Shown here: positions 1 to 11,479 of the stretch, piece by piece
How positions within the stretch are numbered: the first letter of the stretch is position 1
Layout of the letters: the number at the start of each line of letters is the position of its first letter
Source of the DNA: Cryptomeria japonica
Lineage: Eukaryota > Streptophyta > Pinopsida > Cupressales > Cupressaceae
NCBI RefSeq assembly: GCF_030272615.1
Contig: NC_081409.1
Span: forward strand, 203,607,949 to 203,671,948
Length of the DNA: 64,000 nt
Direction: 5' to 3'
The notes under the pieces: model-generated
Seen by the model: only the letters and a program-made list of their open reading frames with translations
The model's database searches: none
What the model was told of the DNA's origin: nothing
Translations under genes and position numbers: made by a program

Positions 1-905
1 TGAACAATTGATGGAAATGAACAGTATAGCCAGGTTGATAAGCTGATTAAGTTGGTTAAGCTGATAGGGATTGATGCGAGCACAAGATAAGGTAATCTAA
101 TGATTGATTGATTGACTCTGAGGGCATTGAGATTGCAAAAAGCAAGTTGGTTGATAAAGAGAGTAAAGATTCAAAGATATTGCATCAGTTGGATAAAGTG
201 TTTGATCGATCTCACTGCGATAAGAAGATGATGAAAGAAATGATGAATAAGATAGATGAAAAGGAGGATGAGAAGAGAAAAGTGATGGGAAAAAAGAATG
301 AGTGATGAGAAAGAAGATATGAAAGTGATGAGAATGCTTGTGCTTTTTTAAGTGCTTGTATCATCATTGAGCTTATTATAGCAAAAGGCAAAAAATCATT
401 TGGATATGAATTAGACCCAAATGAATCAGTCACTCCAATTGCGAGAAGGAAAACATATCAAACAGTAAAGGAATGCCTTAGTGTGTATCAGACCAATATG
501 TCCTTGATGATCTTAAGCGATCATGTCCTAGGACGTGTCATCATATTCCTAAGGAACATCCCACAAGAAGCAAACAAGTGAACATTCCCCATCCTCGCCT
601 TTCTAGTCAAAGACATCCTGGAGATAAAATCTCTAGTCATAGACATCCCGGAAAAGCTAAAAGATATGTCACCCCAAAAAAAAAATTAGAAACAATCAAA
701 ACAAAATAAGCAAACAAGCAAGCAATATGTTTCATGCCTAATGATTTTTGTTCACAGTTAATGTGTTTGGTTTTAATAAGTCGATCAGATGTTGTTATGT
801 TTGCTCAATCATAATCTCGTCAGGTCATGAATTCATTGAAGTGCAAAGCTGCATGCTTGTCTTAAGTGTTTGTGTCTTCGCAATGTTTATTACATGTTTT
901 TGGAT
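1..905. other. AT-rich spacer, no gene recognised
   Basis: Only short open frames of biased composition occur here (runs of Lys, Glu and Met codons on the + strand). The stretch shows simple purine-rich and T-rich sequence and no domain I recognise. It probably belongs to the same decayed repeat tract as the minisatellite that follows. Confidence 0.4.
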
Positions 906-1330
906 TTTTTTGATTTTTAGGGATTTTTTTTAGGACTTTTTATGATTTTTAGGGTTTTTCCGGACATTTTATGATTTTTATGATTTTTCCAGGACATTTT
1001 ATGATTTTTAGGGTTTTTTCAGGACATTTTATGATTTTTATGATTTTTTTCAAATCTTTTTATGATTTTTAAGATTTTTTCAGGGCATTTTATGATTTTT
1101 AAGATTTTTTTAAGGACATTTTATGATTTTAAAGATTTTTCAGGACTTTTTATGATTTTTAAGATTTTTTTCAGGACATTTCATGATTTTTAAGATTTTT
1201 TTCAGGGCATTTTATGATTATTAAGATTTTTTTCAGGACACTTCATGATTTTTAGGATTTTTTTCAGGACATTTTATGATTTTAAAGATTTTTTCAAGAC
1301 ATTTTATGATTTTTAAGATTTTTTTTCAAA
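906..1330. repeat. T-rich minisatellite, unit about 33-36 bp
   Basis: About a dozen degenerate tandem copies of a unit built around CAGGACATTTTATGATTTTT followed by AAGATTTTTT or GGGTTTTTT. Copies differ by single substitutions and T-run length changes. It encodes nothing, and the flanks give no clear element boundary. Confidence 0.85.
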
Positions 1331-2274
1331 TGTTTGCCCCTAGTGTCTAGCAAGGTATAAGGGATTTTGAGCGAGTGAATGAATGAATGGGATAGAAATG
1401 GATAAGTGAATGATGGAGGAAGCTTATGCAATTTTCAAGGACTGTACCACAATAGGATAACATGTTTAATCCAAGCACAGGGACCATATATAGCAATGTA
1501 AAGCTAGGATAGGTGTAACGAATGTCATGTGATCCAAAAGAATGGACATGTCGAGGTTTTTTTGCATTTTATGTCCTTAATTTTCATCAAGAGCAAGGGA
1601 TAGATTTGGATAGAGGCAAATACGATAAGCAAGATCAAAAGGGGGTAATGATGGATGTAAGCAAGCAATGGACAAAAAAATGGATAGGAGCTTAAGGGTG
1701 TGGATCAAGTGCAATAGATAGGACACACAAAAGCTCGTAAAGATCCTTAACCTTGTCAAGATCAGATGTGGAAAAAGGGATATGGATGCATATAGTGTGA
1801 ATGAGGGATAGTAGATGGATGCACACGGATGGAACTTTCCCCCAGTGAATTGTGCAAGAGGACAATGAATTACGCATGATGCATGTTTTCCAGGTTTTCA
1901 TCATGGTACTTGCCCAAGGCGCTTGTTTGCCAGGTTTTCACCAGTGGACGTTTTTTTTTCTCTTTACTTTTTTTGATTTTTCACTTTTTTTCTTTTTTTT
2001 TCTTTTCTTTTTTTTTGTTCATTTTGTTTTTTCTTTTCTTTTAACCTTTTTTTCTCATTTTGACTTCTTTCTTTCATTTTTTTTTTGACTTTTTGAACTT
2101 TTGGAAGATGATGTATACTTGATAGGAGATATGACCCAGAAATCAAGTTGTTCTTAATACCCCTGAAAGATGTTCTATAACAATCCATGGCTATTGAAGG
2201 TATGCTCAAAGATGTCGATAGGGTGATGGTAAAGGGAGATGAAATGGATGATAAGACGAAAAGGTTATAAGGAT
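1331..2274. other. Spacer with polypyrimidine tract
   Basis: No gene recognised. Around 1950-2100 the + strand is almost pure T and C, which creates artefactual Phe-rich (+) and Lys-rich (-) open frames. The phrase CCAGGTTTTCA occurs twice near 1890-1940, suggesting decayed short repeats. Confidence 0.5.
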
Positions 2275-2921
2275 TTATGCAAAGGATTGGATAAAAGGGA
2301 TGGAAAGATAAAACATAGGTGTTGGATAATGGATGGGATGTTGGAAGAATTGTGCATGGCTGGATGGAAATGCTGGCAAGATCAACATCGGCACACATGT
2401 TGAGGGGTGGTGGACTAGTGGAGGAATAGTGGATTTCAAAGTTTGTGATTTTGATGGAAAGGCTGATGTGGATTTTAGGGCACAAGGAGCCAAAATGGAT
2501 GAACGAGGTGAAATAGGTTTTAGGATAGTGGATGTGGGAGAAGTTGGGGTAGCAAACTTGAATGCCAATTTTGATTTTTCTTTAGTGTGGAAATCTTGTA
2601 CGAGTGACTTGGGAATCCACATGGTTCTTCGTTTTTCATTTTTTTGTGATATTTTAGGATGCATTGCCTCGATGTAAGACTTGGGAAGCCATAGACATTT
2701 TGACTTTTCTACTTTCTTTGTGGGCCTTTGTGGTCTTTTGGAAATTTCTTTCTTTTGTAGTTCCTTGGAATGCATTGCTTCTACAAGCACCTGGGGAACC
2801 CATAAGGTTTTTGAAATTTCTTTCTTTTTCTCAATGGGCCTTTGTGGCCTTTTGTATATCTCTTTTTCTTTTTGGATCACATTTTGCTTTGTTTTTACAT
2901 GTCGATTAGATGGGACATGTT
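2275..2921 (-). pseudogene. Ty3/gypsy gag-like ORF remnant, C-terminal part
   Basis: This minus-strand frame continues, in the same reading frame, the gag-like sequence that ends at the LINE 5' boundary near 9178. The LINE target duplication codes for the same residues (H-V-P-S-N) on both sides. The first 110 residues hold three degenerate repeats of a basic unit containing LWVPQVLVEAMH, LWLPKSYIEAMH and MWIPKSLVQDFH; the rest is Pro/Ser-rich and low complexity. No protease or reverse transcriptase follows. Assignment to a gypsy element rests on the zinc-knuckle-like motif in the upstream half, not on this part. Probably a decayed non-autonomous element. Confidence 0.45.
2904..2921. repeat. 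LINE target-site duplication, left copy
   Basis: GATTAGATGGGACATGTT, matched at 9178-9195 with one mismatch (C at the eighth base). The 18-bp length fits target-primed reverse transcription and fixes both LINE ends. Confidence 0.9.
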
Positions 2922-3026
2922 ATTTTGAAAAAAGGGGTAAAAACTTTATTGAAAATCAGACACAAAAATTACAAGGAGGACCAGAGCCCCAAGGCCCCAA
3001 AAAAGAGCCACAGGCCCAGTCCAAGA

Positions 3027-6000
3027 TCAATTAACATCATAACTATCCATGTCCTCAGCAAAAATCTTCTGCAAGACTTGACAGTAATCCGGGGAGAGGT
3101 GCTTCCAACCTTCAATTTTCCAATCACTGTCATGTTCCGAAGCCCACTTAGCCAAACAATCAGTTGCTCTATTCCATTCACGAGGAATGTGTATGAAAGA
3201 CACCTGCTCCATTAAAGAACTAATTTGAAGAATCTAATGAACAATCCTTGCCAGCTGCCAATGAATCCCACTCACCTTTTGCTTTGTCAACAAATTAACA
3301 ATAATTTGTGAATCCGATTCACAGATAACCTTCCTTCAACCCAACTCCCAAGCCCGCTCCAGGGCATAGAGAATAGCAAGTCCCTCCATAAAATTATTAG
3401 ATTGCCTCCCTTTATGCACCGAAAAGAAGAAAACCACCTCTCCCACACAATTCCTACCAACACCACCAACCCTTGCAGGGCCTGGTTTACCCCTGGAGGA
3501 GCCATCAATGTTAATCTTGATAAACTCATCCTGAGGGGGTCTCCACTTTCCCACCCTTTGGACCTTCTTCATATCACATCTACCTCTTCTGACACAAGCG
3601 GAGGCGGGAGACAACTCCTGCCAGCCAAACCTACTCACAATATCCTCCTCATCTCTATCCAAAGGAAAATTCACCTCACATTTAGCTTCCACTGTCTCCC
3701 GAATCATAACCATGATTCTATTCCACACTTGCTGCACTAACAGTCTGGCCTCATGAAAGATCCTTCTGTTCCTCTCAAGCCAGATCTGCCAGAGTATGAA
3801 AATGGGCCCAATATACCAGACAGTCTGAAGGAAGGAGGACAAGATAGGAGGTCTGCCCAAACTGCTCCAAAACTCCACCAGAGAATCTGCGTGAACACAA
3901 GGACACTTACACCCCCCCCACCAGTAATGCTAAATAAGCATAGAGAAGGGGCATCTGAAGAACAGATGTGAGGAATCTTCCTCCCCATTACCACACAAAG
4001 CACAAATAGAAGGCCCCAAGAATCCCTGCTTGCGAATATTATCCCAAGTTAGGCATCTATACAAGGCCAGAGTCCAAGCGAAGTAGTTGCACTTCGGCCA
4101 AGAAAAATTATTCCAAACCTGTTTCCACCAGTGCACCTCTCTTCCCTCCAATCTTCGGTTCAACAGTTCTCGGTATCCACTAGCTACAGTAAAGACGCCC
4201 TTAGGATTTAGAGACCAGGCAGGTCCATCCCTACCCTTGAGGGCACTACAGTGTCTACTCGCCAGAATGCCATGCAACTCAACACACTCTTCCTCCATCC
4301 CAGCAATCAGCCACTCATTAGGAGCCTTCCACCGCTCCAACTCTAGCCGCCCACACCTATAAACAGCCTTGAAGTCATTCACCCTTGACCACCCTGCCTC
4401 CAAACACCTCTGGCTAAGGTTCCCAAGATTAGGAAACTGATCAAGGATGGGGGGGTAACCATCCCAAGAGTCGTTCCAGAAAAGGACCTCTTCCCCCCTC
4501 CTACAGATCCAAAAGAGTCCTTCCTTAATGAGAGAAGCCCCCTTCTTGAGAGTATACCAAATCGTTGAGCCTTTTTCCTCAAGCGGATATCTTGGAACCT
4601 CTTGCACTGGGATCCTTTGCATATATTTGTAGGCCAAAATCTTAGCCCAGCCTCAATCCTGCTCGACACACCACCTCCAGTACAATTTAGCCGCCAGAGC
4701 CTCCCCGAATAAAATAGCCTGCCGTAAACCAAGCCCCCCCGACTACTTCGGGCTACACACCAAGTCCCAATTGACAAGACTCCATTTGGAAGACGATAGA
4801 TTGCTTGCCCATAAGAATTGCCTTGCCAAAGAGTCCAAACCCTTCAAGAACCACTTAGGAGCCACTTGAAGCATACATCGATAAATCGGAAGAGCCTGAA
4901 CCACCAACTGAATCAGTTGAATCCTCCCAGCAAATGATAACCATCTGTGAGTCCAGTGTTCAACCTTCGAGTGAAATTTATCCAAGATACCCTGCCATGA
5001 CTCCTGAGGAGGGTTACCAGGAGAAATAGGAATACCCAAATAAGTCAAGGGCAAATAGCCAACTTGGAATCTCAAGATAAGAGCAATCCTCCTTTGAATA
5101 GTTACAGGAGTGTTGAAGAAAAGGATAGAAGATTTATCCTCATTGATCAACTGGCCCGAGGCCACCAGATAAACATCCAAAACCTTACACAGATTAGTAG
5201 CTTCTCTGATCCCAGCAAGTCCCATCAAGGCCGTGTCATCAACAAACTGCAAATGAGACTGCGACTGCGAGTCATTACCCCAGCTCCAACCCTGAATACT
5301 ACCCAGACCCACATTATGCTTGATCAGCCTCCCCAGGCCCTCAACCAAGAGAATGAATAAGGGGAAAGGGGATCCCCCTGGCAGAGACCCCTAGATGCAC
5401 CAAGCAGCTCAGTATGATCACCATTGATTAGCACTGAGAAAGAGTTGGACGTAACACAACTCATGACCCATTGGATCCATTCCTCAGCAAAGCCAAAAGC
5501 CCTGAGGATCTTCTGGAGGAAGGACCAACGAACTCTATCGTAAGCCTTAACCATGTCCAACTTGATAAACATAGCTTTTTCCTTGGAGGTTGCCATAGAA
5601 TGAATGGTCTCCGTAGCAATGACCACACCATCCAGAATTTGATGCCCTTCCACAAACCCACTCTGCTCTTCAGAGATAACATCCCCCAGACACTTCAACC
5701 TCTCCGCTATCAGCTTAGAGATGATCTTATAAATCACATTGCAGAGAGATATAGGGCGGAACTGGCCTAACCTGTTAGCCCCATCACACTTAGGGATTAG
5801 TGCAATGAAAGTCGCATTCAAAGCCCAAAGCATCTGTTTATTCCTCTGAGACTCTTGGACTACTTCTAGTAAGTCCAGTTTGATGATATCCCAGAACTCT
5901 TGAAAGAATTCAACCGGGAACCCATCCGGTCCAGTAGCTTTTCCTTTCCTCATGTGAAAAACAATCCTCTCGAGTTCTTCCAGCAAAATAGGGCCCATAA

Positions 6001-7324
6001 GCTGCTCATTCATCTCCCCAGTAACAAGAGGAGGAATGTAAGCGAGAACCTGGTTCTCCTCCACCAATTCCCCCTGAGAATCCTCACTGAAGAGGGATCG
6101 GAAATACTGTAAAGCCTCCCTAGATATCTCTTGCAAGGATAATAACACCTTACCTCTATCATTGACCAGAGTAGGAATGGAATTTCCATGTCTTCTAGCT
6201 TTCATAGAGTTGAAAAAGAAAGCAGTGTTCTTATCGCCCGCTTGAAGCCAATAAATACGGGCTCTCTGTTTCCAGTAAATTTCTTCCCTAAGCTCCCATT
6301 CCTCTAAAGCCTTGACAGCCTTGTCCTCCTCCCTAAGCAAGGCTTCAGACAAACCATGCTCTCTGATTTCACTAGTGATGCCATTTAACACTGTTTGGGC
6401 AGCTTTCTTAGTGTGAAAAATGTTCCCGAAACCTTGCCGATTCCATTGTTTAAGCTGAAACTTAACAAACTGCAGCTGCTTGGCAAAAGTGTACATAGCT
6501 GTGCCAAAGGCCGGCATCCCCTTCCTCCACCATTGCTCAACAAGAGCCTGCAAAGCAGGATCTCGAAGCCACATAAGTTGGAATTTGAAGGAAGAAGAGC
6601 GAGCAACCCGGGCAGAAGAAGAAACCAACTTGATAGGCCAGTGTTCTGACCCTCTCTAGTCAAGAATCTCAGAACTTGTGGACCACCCCCCACCAACCCA
6701 AAAACTGGAAACCAGAAAATGATCCAGCCTCTCTGCAATCCAATACTCCCCCACTCTCCTATTGTTCCAAGTGAACAAACCATTACCAGGCTTAATGTCA
6801 ACAAGATGCAGTGAAGATATACTATCCCGAAAAAGGAAAGAAGAAGGTTCCACTTGCATGACACCCCCCTTCTTCTCACTTAGCTCAAGGATGACATTGA
6901 AATTTCCCGCCATAATCCAAGGATGAAAAGGGACCAGCCTTCGCATACAAGAAATATGAGACCATAAGTTCTGCTTGCCCTGAAGATCGGTGGGGACATA
7001 AATATTAGTAAACAAGATAAGATCCCCGGTCTCAAGACTAGAGGCAACCCCGAATAATGAAGATCTGGAAGCCACCCACCAGACAGGGCGAATCCTTAAA
7101 GGGTTCCAAAGTTAAGCCACCCCTCCAGAGGAACCAACTGCCCCAATACACTGACACTCGCCTCGCCCCCAGAGCTTCGACACTAGACCCATCATACTCT
7201 CCACCGAGAGTTTAGTTTCTTGCAAGAACAGGACATCAGGTGAATGATTCCTAATCAATTCGCGAACAACTTTTTGTCTAGGGCCGTTATTCAAGCCCCT
7301 CACATTCCATGAAAGCACAATCAT
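3027..7324 (-). pseudogene. LINE ORF2: endonuclease, reverse transcriptase, RNase H
   Basis: The sense order runs from 7324 down. Endonuclease begins IVLSWNVRGLN with FLQETKLS, later WIMAGNFNVI and the RLDHFL block. Reverse transcriptase follows, with GPDGFPVEFF, ALIPK, RPISLCNVIYKIISK, KLDMVKAYDRV, GLCQGDPLSP and the catalytic FVDD (about 5250). A zf-RVT-like region has W-x-VW-N and Cys/His pairs (about 4000-4150). RNase H has INIDGSS, then IPREWNRATDCLAKWA near the C-terminus. Breaks: TAA near 7112 and TAG near 6656 in frame, a one-base loss about 5350-5365 just after the RT core PLSP, stops near 4743 and 4650, and further frame changes before RNase H. The start ATG overlaps the ORF1 stop as ATGA. 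Confidence 0.9.
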
Positions 7325-8748
7325 TTAGGAGGATTGGAAAAGTGAGAATCCAGAGTCTTTATTGACCCTGACTCAACCAAATTCTCTCCCATCAATTTGA
7401 TTTTATCCAAATCCTTCTTTTTGCCAACCTTTGAGTTCTTCTTCGTAGCACTTTTCTTAATATCTTTTTGATGCTGCCCCAGGTGAACGGAGGACTTATT
7501 ACTTTTAGCCCCAGCCGGTTCCAATTTCAGAGCTATCGGAGAACCCTCCCCCCAAACCAAATTCACCTCCGAACCAGGAGTGAGTCCCAACTGGACCCCT
7601 ACTATCTGATCCATCTCCATTTGTTGGCTTCCAACCACTTGCAGGGCCTGGGTAAAGTCCTCAATAACTCTTTCCGGACCCCCCCCTGAAGCACCTTGAT
7701 CCAAAGGGGTTAACCCCGGATTCACTTCCTGTTGGTTAAGGTCATCCAAGGCCTCAAATCTGTTAAAGGTATCCTCCTCCTGTCTCTCTTGTAATGACCT
7801 CTTTTGTCCTCGATTCTTGTTCCTTGTCTTAACTAAGACAAAACCATCAGCACCGACTACCTCGACCGACATAGCAGCGTTTCCTTTATCAACCCTATCT
7901 AGGCTTTGGGTTGACTGTTGAGGTTGGCGCACCACCAGTTTATATCTAGGGCACTTGCACTGTAAATGACCATACTCATGACACAGACAACAGCGAAAAG
8001 GTAAAGTCTCATAATCTAACTGTTGAACCCATGAGTAAGAGCCCGCACACATTTTTATAGCATCTGGCAAAGGTTTACTAAGATCAATTTCAACACAGAT
8101 ACATGCAAAGGTCATTACCTTTCTCCCTAGGGTTTGCGTTGAAGATCCCACTGGCTTCCCAAGCAGTGCGGCCAGCATCCGTAGCACATACTCTTGAGAA
8201 CATTCCACTGGAAAACGTGGTAAATGAACCCACACTGGAACCCTATTTGGGAGCTCCTCCGAAGGGTTAAACCCCACATGCCAAGGTTTGATGAACAACC
8301 CCAACTGGTTGTAAAAATATGGGCCTCCTTCAAAGACCCTATTGCGATCCTCCATGCAGGTGAAAGTAACCATGAAGTAGTTGTTTGCTAGCAGCATAAT
8401 CTCCATTTCCCCTTTTGGTGCCCAAGTCCTCTGTGCCTAGTTTTCCAAAAACTACAAAGAAACCCTCATTCCCAAAAACTTGCAATATAGCGAGTGTTTT
8501 GAAAAGTACTCAATGTCTTCAACTATCATCTCAGGAGGAATAACTAGCTTCGGCCTCTCATTGCATCTCTCCAGGCAACCATTAATCTTCATAATGCGAA
8601 AGCTACCAACACTCCCCGACCTTGATTCAGATGAGAAAAGGTTATTGTTAAAAGTCTTCATACTCTGGAGTGGGGGTTTTGAGCCCACCGCAGCACGGAA
8701 ATCCATGGCAGGAGGTACCTGCGAGGCCTCACCACCAATACTCGACAT
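7321..8748 (-). pseudogene. LINE ORF1: DUF4283-type nucleic-acid-binding protein
   Basis: The frame starts at an ATG (complement of 8746-8748; MSSIGGEAS) and ends in a TGA overlapping the ORF2 ATG. The N-terminal half holds the DUF4283-type core (KFLGMR, EIMLLANNYFMVTF, GPYFYNQLGLFIKPW, VWVHLPRFPVE), followed by a knuckle of form C-x2-C-x4-H-x4-C (CCLCHEYGHLQCKC). The C-terminal 200 residues are polar and variable. Two in-frame TAG codons at about 8435-8455 interrupt the core; one falls where family members have Trp (LENW), so TGG to TAG is likely. ORF1 proteins of this family bind element RNA. Confidence 0.82.
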
Positions 8749-9177
8749 CAGAGCTCAAAAAAATAAAAAATAAAAAATTATACAAGAATATAAAGGACCC
8801 ACACCCCAAAGGGCCACTCGAGAAGGCACGGCACCCACGACCCCACCCCTCCCAAGCACCATCGAGAGAAGGAGCCAGCCGAATCCCCCTGTCCCCCTGA
8901 AAGCCCTTGACCTGCAGCAAACCAGAACCCCAGCCACGCGTAGCCAAAACCCCACTCGAAGACCACTGCTTCACCCTCCACACCCTCGGCCGTTCCCTGC
9001 CTAGCCCCGTCTGCCACTTATCTCCCCCGACGCACCTGCACTTCCCTCCCCCGACGCACTTGCAACATTGCCTCCCACGAGCTAGGGCATCAAAACCCTA
9101 GCTCGGCCGCCCGTGAGCCCCCGCACGCACGACGCCATCGTTTTCCTTTTTTCTCACTTCTCAATCATAGTCTGCCT

Positions 9178-9195
9178 GATTAGACGGGACATGTT
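9178..9195. repeat. LINE target-site duplication, right copy
   Basis: GATTAGACGGGACATGTT. It pairs with 2904-2921 (17 of 18 bases). Confidence 0.9.
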
Positions 9196-10959
9196 GATCC
9201 TTAAATGCATGTGGATTGTTTGACTCGTGACTTTTATGCTTCGCATCCAAATTGCTTGGAGAAGGAAAAGAATGTGTAGATGGATAGGAATGATATGAAG
9301 GTATTTTAGATGGATGAAAGGTGCTCGAAGATGTGTGCCTTTGTTGATCCCGCATAAGAGATGGAGGGATATAGGGACCTAAAATAGATGGAAGAGGTGA
9401 AGGGGAAGGCGTGCATTTGGATTTAACTGGAGAAATGTAGGATTTATGAGGGATACCAACATGTTGAGAGTGAGCAATGTAGCCATTATAATCGATATTT
9501 TCATTTATAGCAGGGGGTTCTAATATACCTTGTTCATGAATGTCTAACCCGTTTCTTTGATAATGCATGCTTTGGAAGATCTTTTTAACAAAGGGTTTCT
9601 TCTTACTTTTGATGCTAGAGGCAAGTCCATTTTGAGGTGGAGGTGGCTTGCAAGGAATATTGGATCATGAGAGGGCTTTATGGGCATGATGGACTCTTGA
9701 GACAAACATGGAGAATTATGACAAGGGAATAAAGGGATACTATGATCTTGACATGGAAGAGGACCATTGGATAGAGTAGGAAGGGTGTTTGACACATCAT
9801 TTTGAATAGGACCATTTGAAAAGGTGGAAGAGGCATCATGATCTTGCTTAGGAAGTGGATTAGGAATGGGATTTGGAAGGATGCTTTTCTCTTGAGATGG
9901 AAGGGGGTCATCTTGGAAGAAATGGAAAGGTATAAGGGGATCATCATGGGATTCTAAGGAGGTAGGATCTTTTTCAACCATTGGATGGGATTGGAGAGTT
10001 TTGGTGTCTTGATCTTGATTTATGATAGGACTTGTTTCTTCATTTTTCAGATTATCCTCTTGACATGGAGTCACTTCTAAGGAAGGGGTAGTGTTTTTGA
10101 TATGCATGGGGGATTCTTGGAAGGTGTTCATGTTTTTGCATGATGGGGAAGCATTTTGGATAGGGCCTTCCGGAGTGGGTATGATTGGAATTGGAGTGCA
10201 TGATGGCATAGGATCTAAGATATCTAAATCGTATAAAGGATTTGTATGAAAAAAAGGATTAGCTTAGATTTGTACTATGGATAGACCTTGAGGGTCAACA
10301 TGAGATGTTTCATCATTAGATTCATTGTTTGAGGGATATGATATGGATTGTTGTTCAAAAGACTTAGGAGATGGAGGCACCATAGAAGAGATGGAGTCTA
10401 CATGTGGGCCATTGCTAGACATAGGTTCATAATTTTCATAATTTTGATCATGATTGGTAATGACATCTAGTTTCTCCTTAGGTGAATTATTAGGATCTTC
10501 AATTTCAATAACACCATCATCAAGGAGGTCTTGAATTTTATGTTTTAATTCCATGCACATTGAAGTCTTATGTCTGTTATGTCTATGATATGCACAATAA
10601 TTACTCAAAAATTCACATCCCCATGTTGTCTTGTTAGGCAATATGATAAGATTGTGCTCAAGAAGCTCTTTCAAAGCTAACTCAATGGATTGACCCAAAG
10701 GTGTAAATTGTCTATCTAGGGGATGATTGGAGGAAATGTCTTTTTGTCTTGGTGAAGGTGTCTTGTGATCTTGTTTGAGATTTGACTTTTGATTTTCAAT
10801 CACTTGTTCCAAATCATATAGTCGTTTTAGCATTCTTTGAAGTTTGTTGTGCTTGATGTCTTGAATTTGTCTCTAAATAGGTGTCATTGATTCCTTTTGT
10901 TGGATTTGAATGCCATATATTGTTCTCTTGAGATCTTGAATTTGAGCCAAGGTAGCCAT
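9196..10959 (-). pseudogene. Ty3/gypsy gag-like ORF remnant, N-terminal part
   Basis: The reading frame begins near an ATG (complement of 10957-10959; MATLAQIQDLK), has an early in-frame TAG, then a coiled basic stretch, a conserved-looking block (FTPLGQSIELALKELLEHN) and a Cys/His segment CAYHRHNRHKTSMCMELKHK followed by IQDLLDDGVI. That block order is typical of the C-terminal gag region of plant Ty3/gypsy polyproteins. After a stop near 10264 and a frame change, Pro/Ser/His-rich low-complexity coding continues to the LINE boundary. No pol domain is nearby. Copia-1 inserted 63 bp upstream of the ATG. Confidence 0.6.
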
Positions 10960-11021
10960 GGGCATATATGATAGTTTTGATCATTGACCTAGGACAATGT
11001 ATGAGACTCTAGATGGAATGC

Positions 11022-11467
11022 TGTTGGTGTAAATAAATATTCATTTTGGATATTATTACACTTACTTAAGTTAACTTAGGATAATGCATCTCTTCGTAGT
11101 TTGAATTTGAGACACTTAGGGAAGTGTGCACATAGGGATAGAGCTTGTAGGAGAAATTCCACCTTTTGTGGTCTTATTTTGCTGTTACACTCCACATTCG
11201 GTGGGTCATCCACCTCTTGTGGAATATTATATTATTTCTCCTACCTACCCTTAGTATTTCTTACCTACCCTTGTTTCTCATTGAGCCACATGTCATATTT
11301 GTGTGCTCATACATCCATATGGCCTTGCCTATATAAGCAGGCCTCTATTCATTATATTGGTTAATCCAGTTGATCATTTTGCATATTGAAGAGAATATAG
11401 TTTGTTCTTGTCATTCTATTCTCTTTTATGCTTTTCATTGTGCCCTTGATCTTGGCAAAATCCTACA
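11022..11467 (+). repeat. Copia-1 5' LTR (446 bp)
   Basis: TG...CA termini. It holds a TATATAAG box at 11330-11337, the likely promoter core, and a body nearly identical to 17300-17747. The primer-binding site follows directly. Confidence 0.96.
11330..11337 (+). promoter_or_regulatory. Probable TATA box of the Copia-1 LTR promoter
   Basis: TATATAAG about 130 bp before the LTR end, repeated at the equivalent place of the 3' LTR. Position fits the U3/R boundary; transcription is not shown. Confidence 0.6.
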
Positions 11468-11479
11468 TGGTATCAGAGC
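11468..11479 (+). promoter_or_regulatory. Copia-1 primer-binding site (initiator Met tRNA type)
   Basis: TGGTATCAGAGC directly after the LTR CA. This is the standard plant complement to the initiator methionine tRNA 3' end, priming minus-strand DNA synthesis. Confidence 0.93.

Larger units (their letters stand above)
2922..9177 (-). mobile_element. L1-like LINE with RNase H, complete but mutated
   Basis: A 6.26 kb minus-strand non-LTR retrotransposon bounded by an 18-bp target duplication. In sense order it has a GC-rich 5' leader (about 9177-8749), ORF1 with a DUF4283-type domain and CCHC knuckle, ORF2 with apurinic endonuclease, reverse transcriptase, zf-RVT-like region and RNase H, then a short 3' end with an AATAAA signal (complement of 2945-2950). 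ORF1 and ORF2 overlap by ATGA. Several in-frame stops and at least one frameshift make it inactive. Because both ends and the duplication are intact, it was not 5'-truncated on insertion. It landed inside a gypsy gag-like reading frame. Confidence 0.93.

Noticed and set aside
1852-2485. Phe-rich (+) and Lys-rich (-) open frames
   Set aside because: They come from a long T/C tract; no domain, extreme composition.
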